Position numbers and translations under genes: made by a program
In this document: one piece after another, positions 56,172-64,000 of the stretch
Layout of the letters: the number at the start of each line of letters is the position of its first letter
How positions within the stretch are numbered: the first letter of the stretch is position 1
Notes under the pieces: model-generated
Told to the model about the DNA's origin: nothing
What the model saw: the letters and a program-made list of their open reading frames with translations, nothing else
The model's database searches: none
Source of the DNA: Emydura subglobosa
Taxonomy: Eukaryota > Chordata > Testudines > Chelidae
DNA length: 64,000 nt
Reading direction: 5' to 3'
Assembly: GCA_007922225.1 (NCBI GenBank)
Contig: ML679961.1
Location: 66,539,075-66,603,074, forward strand

Positions 56172-58183
56172 GGGCTTCCCTACATGGAAAGTTTAGTCCA
56201 CACTAACTTGAGTTTGTCTGATCTGAAAATGCATGTGTACACATAACATTACTCACCAGAGTGCACTAACTCTGCACTTATGCACTCGAGTCATCTTTCA
56301 AGGTGTACTAACTTTTATATGGCTTGAGTTAGTGCAGTCTATTGTTCATTCGCATGCAATGCTGTCGTGCACTACTCTGGGCTGGATCTCCAACTGCTAT
56401 CCCACACTACTTTGTAGGTATCCATGACCAACCTATCTACCTGTATGCCCTCCACTGCTCTGGGATCAAGCTGATTCCTCCACTGTTTAAAAGCTAGTGC
56501 AATACCAGAATCAGGTCATTTGCTCCTGGATTCCAACATATCAACATTACAGCAATATTATTCTAGCAGTCTTTACTACATGTCTTATGCAGCCACTTGG
56601 AGCCTAGATTTCATTGCCATTTGGGGAGAAATGGCAGTGCAGCAAGCTCTTGGGACAAGCCAACGCAATAAAGCCGTGTTTGTGGACATTGTTGATCAGA
56701 TGTTTGAGAGGGGTCAAAACCAGGACACCTTCCAATGCTGGATAAAGAGCAAACAGCTCAGAATAATTTACATTAAAATCAGGGATGGATGGAAATAGGC
56801 TTTGGACATATAAGATGTCCATTTGTTGAGGAGCTGAATAAGATTTTATGCAAGTACACCACTACTGAGCCCAAGGAGGTTGTGGACCCTGCAGGCTCTC
56901 CCCCAAGGACAAGCAGCAAGAGTCATCAGAAGAGGAACACTGAGGAAGGTAGTGAAGAGATCTCAGAAAGTCAGGAACATTTTGGAACTCAGGATCCTGA
57001 GAGTGGCCGTGTAGAAATCCAACCCAGGATTCAGGAGGCAGATCCTATCAAGGGAACCCCGGCATGTAAATATTTATCTTTAAAATTTATTATTACCATA
57101 CAGCAGTGCTTAACTTCTCCAGCCACAGCCATTTTTGACATATGTGAGTTAGGAGCCTTTCCAAGACTCCAGCCCCCACCTTCTCTCTTGCCCTATGCTT
57201 TCCCTCTCGGTTTGTTCGCCCCCTCCCACCCCACATTTTTGGACTGGACAGGCAATCAGCTTTTGCCTCAAGCTAAAGCCACAATGACCACAGACTGTTA
57301 TAATCCCATTACAAAGAGGGCAATACACATCCACCTATTTTCATTTTCTTTCCCCAAATCTGTCCTGCCCGGTGAACACCCCTCTCCCACTCAAAATCCC
57401 ATTTGCCTACTCAAAATGGTGACCAACAGCATGGTGCAGCCCCAACCTCTATCCCACTCAAATAATGAAAACATTCAGTTGTGCAAAATTTATTGGGACA
57501 GTGGTTACAAGGAGAGAAAAAAAAGCTTTGGTTGGTATTCTCAGTTTAGGTGAGGTGGACATGGGCATTGTATGCCCGCAAAGGTAATAAGATTACAGCT
57601 ATTAAAAAAATCCACCTGTTTGAAACCTTAACTGCTCCTGATCAGTGCAAAATCCAATCTTTTTTTCGCTACACTTTCAGAATGTTAGTGGCTGAGCAGC
57701 TGGCTAACCTGAGTGGGGGGATGACAGAGAAATCAGAATAAGATGTTTGAAGACCACACTGAAGATTCAAAAAACCCCACCAAAATCAGACAGCTAGAGG
57801 TTGTTTTTGAAGTGAGAGCCACAATGGAATGCGCTTAGTGCGAAACAAGCACCTGCCATCTGTGCACAATGAAGAGAACTGAAAGACAGCAGTCTTATGT
57901 ACAACTTGCATATTGTGCTCCAACTAGTACATGTCAACTCAGCAGGGCCCCCACATGGGAGAGAAAAAGGGTACACTTTACCGGGGCTTGGACAGGCTGC
58001 AACCCCCATTACCCTGAAGAAAAAAAATTTTCATGGCTCATGAGATTGTATGTATGGGATGAGGGATTGTGGTAGGTGTGTGGGAGGGGGGGGGTCTATG
58101 TTACAAGTTTGTACTGGGCCTGAAAAAATTATGCTTGGGCCCTGCAACTCAGTGCAAACTAAACCCTTTGTATAGACAAGGCC
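56172..58183 (+). mobile_element. Harbinger-like DNA transposon, 2.0 kb, with Myb/SANT ORF
   Basis: The left end gggcttccctacatgg and right end tatagacaaggcc are imperfect inverted repeats over about 25 bases (around 17 matching by eye). The only recognisable protein inside is a Myb/SANT-like one. No transposase is present, so the element would depend on a relative such as those at 4.9 or 50.4 kb. No clear TTA/TAA duplication was seen. Confidence 0.6.
56580..57065 (+). pseudogene. Myb/SANT-like DNA-binding protein of a Harbinger element, frameshifted
   Basis: 56,600-56,798 reads DFIAIWGEMAVQQALGTSQR, FVDIVDQMFERGQNQD and TFQCWIKSKQLRIIYIKIRD. This is the three-helix Myb_DNA-bind_4 type domain carried by Harbinger ORF1 (typically DLI-IWGEE-VQ...RN...Y-I...M-ERG..RD..QC..K.KELR). 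After a frame change at about 56,790, the protein continues as CPFVEELNKILCKYTTTEP, then an acidic S/E-rich stretch (RNTEEGSEEISESQEHFGTQ) to about 57,060. The longer open frame beyond that point (to 57,553) has no similarity. Such proteins bind the transposon ends and recruit the transposase to the nucleus. Confidence 0.75.
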
Positions 58184-58981
58184 TACATCTAGCAAACTCA
58201 CTATTATCACCTCAAAAATCAAAACCAACAGGTTTTCATTCCAAGCTAGAAAGTAGTTTTGTCTGTCCTTATAAATCAGATAGTTGGTCTTCCTGTACCA
58301 GTACACATTATTTTGTTTGGGTAAGTCAATGTATTTTATTCTAATGTAAACTCCAAATGTTATTAATTAAATATGTTAGACGTAATTTAATTCAGAGAAT
58401 GTATGGAACACTGCCACCAAACATGAGAACTAAAAGATTTTGAAAAGTTGCTGCATTTTGGAACTTGTAATCTTCTAATAATTTGAACTACATTATACAG
58501 AGAAATAAAAAAGTATTATAAGATATAAACACCTTACCTGCATGCAGTTTTAGAACATTAAAAGGAATTGAGTATACTAGGGAATCCTTTATTAATAATA
58601 TGAGCTAACAAAGAAAACAGTCTTGAAATGGATAAAACCTAAAGTCGTCTGGAAAAAGAATAATCAATGATGATTTTAGATATACTGACACTGTCTAATG
58701 GACATCAACAGAAAGCAGCACAAAAGCCAAGGATCAGAAATCTGAGAGCCATATCTAACAGAAACAGGGAACCCCCCCCCATCCCTACCAAAAAAGGGTA
58801 TGAAAGCTATGGAGTCAAGAAAGAGCCTCCAGCGATCTTGAATCCATCAAAAGCAACCAAATTAATGCAAAACTTCAGACCACACTGAGCAGCCTCATCC
58901 CTGGATTACCAGGAACCAGAAAAAGTTGCGAGATTTAATTGAAAAGATTGTCTTGCCTTTCATTTTATGAATTATTTCAAA
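58184..58981. other. AT-rich spacer, nothing recognised
   Basis: Short frames without similarity. A C-run sits at about 58,772-58,780. Confidence 0.45.
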
Positions 58982-59272
58982 GGCTATGACTACACTAGAG
59001 AGCTTACAGTGGCGCAGCTATCAATGCAACTGTGCCCCTGTAAGATATCTTGTGTAGTCGCTCTAAGCCAATAGAAGAGAGCTCTTCCATCAACTTAAAA
59101 AATTCATCCCCAACCAGCAGTGGCAGCTATGTCAGCAGGAGAAGGTCTCCCACTGACATACCGTTGTCCACATTGGCACTTAGGTCACTGTAACATATCA
59201 TTCAGAGGGGTGGCTTATTCACTTATAAGTGACATAAGTTATACCAACATAAGTGGTAGTGTAGATATAGCC
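58982..59272. mobile_element. MITE, 291 bp, with 15-bp terminal inverted repeats
   Basis: Left GGCTATGACTACACT and right AGTGTAGATATAGCC are inverted copies (13 of 15). The interior has no coding sequence. ggctatgtctacact-type ends are frequent in turtle genomes. The superfamily is uncertain because no target duplication is clear. Confidence 0.7.
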
Positions 59273-60054
59273 GAAGTTACCTTGCTGGATCTTCACTCCG
59301 TTCAGCAAGACCCTAAGGAACTGAATTTTGGGTTTTACTAAGTAATTTAATGTACAAGTTTCTTCTTTGTAAATCCAAGTAGGGTGGTTTAAGAAAAAAC
59401 AGAAATAGATTGGAAGAGGGCAGCTTGCCCTCTAAAGGGGTAAGAGGTTCAGCCTACCTCTGACAGGCTCCACAAAAGGGGGAATGAGGCAACTCAGGTT
59501 CACCTGGGACTAATTAACTCATGATTAAAGGAGGTTACTTCCTGGGGTGGGTGGGTGTGTGTGTGTGTTGGCTAGAGAACAGAGGCTCCTGAGGAGAGGA
59601 ACAGTTCCCAGAACAAAGAAAGAGAAAGCTTCGAAGGGGAGGTCTTCTCAGGGGGAACCTGGTGAGGGGGCTCACCAAGAAAGGAAACCAAGGAAAATGC
59701 TCCAAGGTGGGAGAGGCACCAAAAGAGAAGAGATATAAATGTCAAGCCTCAATGGAACCTGGCCCCCACATGGAAGAGCTTCACCTGGTAGCAGCAGAAG
59801 CCCCAGATCAGAGGAATTATATACTGTTCCAAGGAAGGTACGTCATATTTTGACTTCTGTGGGGATCTTGACACAGGAGGAGAGACCCTTCCTCATCTGA
59901 TGACAAGAGGCCCTGGCTCCAGAAGAGGGTTCCGGGTCAAGACGGCCTTGCTGGTAAGGGGCCTAGGCATAAGTGGAGTTGATGAACTAATGTTAACTCA
60001 GCCTCCTCCCACTCCAGCTTGAGATGGTGGGGTGTAGGCCTATTTGTATAAGGT
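59273..60054. other. GC-moderate spacer with (TG)n, possibly an old LTR
   Basis: A short TG run lies at about 59,549-59,563. The purine-rich block 59,560-59,980 looks like a retroviral or Gypsy LTR interior, but no ends could be matched. No gene. Confidence 0.35.
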
Positions 60055-60470
60055 TCCATATAAGAACATACTGGGTCAGACCAATGGTCCATCTAGCCTA
60101 GTATCCTGTCTTCCAACAGTGGCCAATGCCAGGTACTTCAGAGGGAATGAAAAGAACAGGCAACCATCAAGTGATCCATCCCCTATCGTCCAATCCCAGC
60201 TTCTGGTAATAAAAGGCTAGGGACATCTAGAGCACGGGCTTTCATTCCTGACCAACTTGGTTAATAGCCACTGATGCACCTATCCTCCATGAACTTATCT
60301 AATTCTTTGTTGAACCCCATTATAGTTTTGGTCTTCACAACATCCTCCAGCAACAAGTTCTACATATTGACCGTGCATTGTGTGAAGAAGTACTTCCTTT
60401 TGTTTCTGTTAAACCTGCAGCCTATTAATTTTATTGGGTTTAACCTCTGGGTTAAATAAAGCAGACTTCT
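60055..60470 (-). mobile_element. CR1 LINE 3' fragment
   Basis: The plus strand begins ataagaacatactgggtcag and continues accaatggtccatctagcct. It is the reverse complement of the same CR1-type 3' end seen at 51,690. It runs through cactgatgcacctatcctcc to attaattttattggg near 60,440, where it breaks off. Confidence 0.85.
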
Positions 60471-62160
60471 GAAGGGTTACCATTCAATATAGATAAGCCT
60501 CACCCCGTGCATACTGAAAGCCCAGCAAGAGAAATTGAGGCAAAGACATAACTGTGATGCTGCACCAGGCCTCCGGAGGACACTCCTTACAGAAAGTTCT
60601 TTTACTATTATAAACCTGGTGTCATCAATACAAAGTCATAGAAAATATCCAAGAATGACAATTATATAATACTTTCAGTCAAAATGTAACCTTTTCTCTA
60701 TTGAGAGTTATTTTGGTGCACGTTTAGAGTATTAAAAGTACTATAAAAATCTGGTAACTGATTTTATAAATTTTGTAAGAAATTAGTAGTGATTAATTTT
60801 CTTGTGTAAGTGGTTAGCTTCAACATCAGTCTACGTAGATCACCTGAAGGACTGTATGTTGTGAACTTGTATGCCTAGAATATCTTGTGCTTCCAAATTT
60901 GATTTATAGATTTTTTTTTCCAACTGTTGAATACATATAAAATTGTCTGTGGTGAATGCATAAAAACAGTAATTAAGAATAATTAAGTGTCCTGGTTCAT
61001 GAGTGCAGGCCAAAGAAAAAAGAACTCAGTGTAAAGAACGCAGCATTAAAGTTAGTAAGCTAATACTCCACAGACTCAAATCAAAACAGGGTTATTAATA
61101 CTTCCAAAGAATATCAGTATTCATCAAAACTTATTAAATCTAGTTTGTGAAATATGATCAAGTCTAACAGGCACCCTGGCAAATAAATAAATTTGACTGT
61201 CATTCATGCTTACACTAAAGAATAGTAAAATGTCCTATTTTCTGAAATTTTCTACTATTTCAGTAAAATAAGGCACACAGGTATTGGTATACAGTACCTG
61301 TTACAAAGAGAGGAGACTATCTCCATCATAAATCTTCAGAAATGTTAAGCATTATCGAAAGAATACACCAAATTTTTTCCAGTTTATATAATAAAATCTA
61401 TATCACTTCATGCCCTTTCTAAATTTAATTTAGAATTGGCAGCATGATTTAGTTATATAGTTTTAATCATAATCAAACTGCTTATTATAGGTTTGGATAT
61501 TTCTACAGAATTATCAATTAGCATTACAGTAAAATCCCTGGCTAAAGTCTGGTTCTGGTTTGCCAAGCAATCTACCATTCACAAAGTAATGTTACTGAAA
61601 AGATAGAAGACTGAGCTCCCTACACACCACTTGTTTCAGATAAATTTTAGAAATGTTCTGTGATACATTAGCAACTCAAAAAAATGGTGTTTTGACATTT
61701 TAAATGATTCTTTACTTTTATTAATGGCTAGCAGAGGCTACTCTCCTAATGTTTCTTAATACTGTTTCATTCTAAGTGAACGTTTACAAAGTGGAATTAG
61801 TATTGAAATAAGACACCAAGAAAGCATTTGAACGGCCAAATCAAGTTTTAGTTATAAATATTCTATATCTATGCACTCTCAAGTAGAGACAGAGTTCAAA
61901 ATGTTTCTTTCAGTTACCTGAATTTATAATAAAAAAATAAAAATTGTCACTTTAAATTTGCTTTAGTGACCTCCCACTATATCCTCCATCTCACATCATG
62001 TTTTATCTGATCCACTGTTTGCCGCATCTACATATATTTTGCGCATTTTCTTTGCTGTTCCATGATCCTACCTGACCTCTCCCCACCCATAGTCACTAGA
62101 ATAAGTTTTCTGACAATGAAAGGAAGGATGCTGATTTCAGGCACTCAAGTAGCACTCCAT
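60471..62160. other. AT-rich spacer, nothing recognised
   Basis: No coding similarity, RNA gene or named repeat. Confidence 0.5.
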
Positions 62161-62164
62161 AAAT

Positions 62165-62315
62165 CTGATTGCTGTTCCCAGCTCTGCCACATACTTCTTG
62201 TATTGACTAAGGGGAAGAAAAAAATCACTTGACACTTCTGTTCTTCAGTTCCCTGTCTGTAAGCAATGAATCTCCTTACTTACAGGGGTGTCCTGACATG
62301 CCTTAAAGGTGGGGA
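62165..62315 (+). mobile_element. MIR-like SINE remnant
   Basis: The phrases cccagctctgccacatactt, ttcttcagttccctgtctgt and acttacaggggtgt follow the MIR order (ctctgccac, then cagtttcctcatctgtaa, then cctcatagggttg), with a small internal insertion of A-rich sequence. Confidence 0.5.
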
Positions 62316-62904
62316 CAAACAGCTTGAATTTGATACAGTGGAAAACAAGGAGACAACAAATGCAGAGCTATGTAAAATTATCTTCACCCAGCTCTTCTAC
62401 CTAAAATAACGCCATATAACCTCTTGCACACCATTTTGAACTCACTCTATCTCAAGTATTCTGTATTCTTTGCACTCTGAAGTATTTTGCATATTTTTGC
62501 ATAGCATATTGGAAAAGTTTAAAAAAAATTTAGCAGAAACATGAGGCTTAGAACTCAAAATGAAAACATTTTGAAATTTTTTTATGAAAATTTTCACAGA
62601 AAATATTCCCATTTTTGGACCATCACTTCTTAGATTGCACTTTAACTTACCTAAAAAGTTTAAAAGAATGCAATAAGAACATCAGGTTAATTCTACTACA
62701 GAACAAGAAGAAAAGTACATAGGCCTAAGTGTTCAGAAGTGACCAATGGTTCAATTTCTGGTTAACCAACTTGAAATACCTCAAAAGGTGCTAATTTTTT
62801 TTAGAGTGGGTACACTTTCTGAACATTTGGCCCTTTTTAAAGTTATCTCACAATGGGCACCAAAAAAGGGGAGCCACCCAAAATCTCTAGTCACTATTAA
62901 AAAC

Positions 62905-63204
62905 CTAGGGTATGTCTTCATGGACAGCAGCAAATTCACCGCCGTCAGATCGATCTATCTGGATTGACTGAGCAGCAGGAAAGACCTGCTCAATCAATCC
63001 TGAAGTCGATTCAATTAAACCACCTCCTCAAAAGGCGTAGCGCTGCGTCGATAGGTACACAATTCCTGTCGGCACAGCGTACTGGAGGCAGCGTGCAGAA
63101 GAGGATTTAGGAAGTCGATGTAAGTTACGCAAGCTACTCTGCGTAGTTTGCGTAACTCCCATCAACTACCACCGAATTTCCCCGTAAGTACAGACCAGGC
63201 CCTA
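62905..63204. mobile_element. MITE, about 300 bp, Harbinger-like ends
   Basis: Begins gggtatgtcttcatgg and ends gtacagaccaggccc. The ends are imperfect inverted repeats and both are adjoined by CTA. The interior has the high CpG content and gaagtcgat / gcgtagtttgcgtaac wording frequent in turtle MITEs. No coding sequence. Confidence 0.6.
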
Positions 63205-63232
63205 GTTAATAAAACTGTCTATACACCTAGAT

Positions 63233-63523
63233 CAGTAGTTTCCAAACTGTGTGGTGGACCCCGTAGAGGGGCACGGAGGAACATTCGGGGCCCTGGCCAG
63301 CCCCCACTAGGGGCAGAGAGGGAGCGCCCAGTCTCGCTCTGCCCAGCTCCCGGCCCCAGCCCCACTCCGACTCCCAGCTCAGCTCCTGGTCCTTGCTGCG
63401 CACCCAGCTCCACCATCAGCCCACGCTCCTCTGCTGGGCCAACTGGCCAGTAATGGAGAGGGGCATGGATAGATTCCAATACTGGTGGGGTGGGGTGCAA
63501 CAGGAAAAGTTTGGGCAGCAGTG
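63233..63523. mobile_element. hAT-type MITE, 291 bp, with 8-bp target duplication
   Basis: The left end CAGTAGTTTCCAAACTGTG is the classic hAT CAGTGGTTTTCAAACT-like terminus. The right end gaaaagtttgggcagcagtg is its inverted counterpart. Flanks acctagat (63,225-63,232) and tcctagag (63,524-63,531) agree at 6 of 8 positions. The GC-rich interior yields overlapping open frames that are not genes. Confidence 0.75.
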
Positions 63524-63531
63524 TCCTAGAG

Positions 63532-64000
63532 GTGGAGTTACTGCTGACTGGGGAGAGAGCTGTAATCAACTGTCATTGGATGATTAAAAAAAGGAAATGG
63601 ATGGAACTGTAAACACTCAGTGAGCTTGGTTTGCTCGAATCTAGCAGCTTCTGGAAGGTGGCATTCCTATGTGATCAGATGCTCTAGCTAAAGGAAGCTA
63701 CTTTATCTTATCCTTGTCTTCATAACGTTAAATTCCTTTAGTTAGTAAATGTAAGAGCCAATAATATTACAAACAAACAATTGATGTTTGAGTATTAAAC
63801 ATCAGTATTAATTTATCTGACTCATGATGACTAAAGCTGAAGGAAGTGGTAAGGAGCAAGCGATTAAAATAATAAAAATGGATGAATCTTCTAAAATAAG
63901 AAGTAAACAGCAAGAAAAATTAGGTAGCAAGACTGAATAGGTTACTGTTCATCTCCAAAAATGCAGGAAGTCAGTTTCTTCAGTCTTTAAAAACAAATAT
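63532..64000. other. AT-rich end of the window
   Basis: No recognised gene. A 38-codon Lys-rich frame (63,824-63,940, plus) is discussed under rejected items. Confidence 0.45.

Noticed and set aside
56789..57553. 254-codon open frame on the plus strand, longest in the window
   Set aside because: Only its first 90 or so codons are real Harbinger Myb/SANT protein sequence. The rest runs into non-coding transposon DNA without similarity. It is part of a frameshifted pseudogene, not a host gene.
63219..63569. 116-codon minus-strand and 101-codon plus-strand Pro/Gly-rich frames
   Set aside because: Both fall inside the GC-rich hAT MITE and overlap each other. They are compositional artefacts.
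63824..63940. 38-codon plus-strand Lys/Glu/Ser-rich frame starting at ATG
   Set aside because: Looks protein-like, but low-complexity AT-rich DNA readily encodes Lys/Ile/Glu/Ser runs. An in-frame stop lies just upstream and there is no splice acceptor. Not enough to call.
1..64000. CRISPR arrays, bacterial operons, tRNA or rRNA genes
   Set aside because: No regularly spaced identical repeats, no tRNA cloverleaf with intact A and B boxes, and no rRNA words. The tandem arrays at 24.5 and 54.9 kb are decayed minisatellites in LTR-like DNA, not CRISPR.

Overview
This is about 64 kb of amniote nuclear DNA, most likely from a turtle (a crocodilian is the next choice). It has long AT-rich introns and spacers, no bacterial-style gene layout, and a repeat fauna of CR1 LINEs, MIR-type SINE remnants, PIF/Harbinger elements and MITEs, a hAT MITE, LTRs, and three copies of DIRS-type tyrosine-recombinase retrotransposons. 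Abundant DIRS together with CR1 and Harbinger is the basis for preferring turtle. This rests on recognition of families, not on a search.

Layout. 1-4.2 kb is AT-rich with no recognised gene. 4.2-5.66 kb carries a Harbinger transposase pseudogene. 7.95-13.78 kb is an old, complete-length DIRS element (DIRS-1) read on the minus strand: gag, reverse transcriptase (RT), RNase H and tyrosine recombinase (YR). 15.39-16.40 kb is an old CR1. 18.47-22.15 kb is a 5'-truncated DIRS (DIRS-2). 23.95-24.89 kb is a solo LTR. 24.9-36.9 kb is mostly unique AT-rich DNA with small repeats. 36.99-38.77 kb is a CR1 with recognisable ORF2. 41.89-43.5 kb is a nested cluster of Harbinger-like DNA interrupted by LTRs. 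43.82-49.97 kb is a full-length DIRS (DIRS-3) of the same family and orientation as DIRS-2. 50.3-51.2 kb is a second Harbinger transposase pseudogene. 51.69-52.84 kb is CR1. 56.17-58.18 kb is a Harbinger-like element with a Myb/SANT ORF. 58.98-63.52 kb holds MITEs, CR1 and a MIR remnant.

No host gene can be named with confidence. Three short splice-bounded reading frames on the minus strand (52,929-53,006; 35,482-35,543; 33,131-33,218) join in phase and end at a stop followed by a poly(A) signal. They may be the 3' end of an unrecognised host gene whose introns contain DIRS-3, CR1 and the MITEs.

The most notable structural observation is a tract of about 1.32 kb that is roughly 99.4% identical between DIRS-2 and DIRS-3, with much more divergent homologous sequence on both sides. 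It looks like gene conversion, or like a recombinant (mosaic) element.
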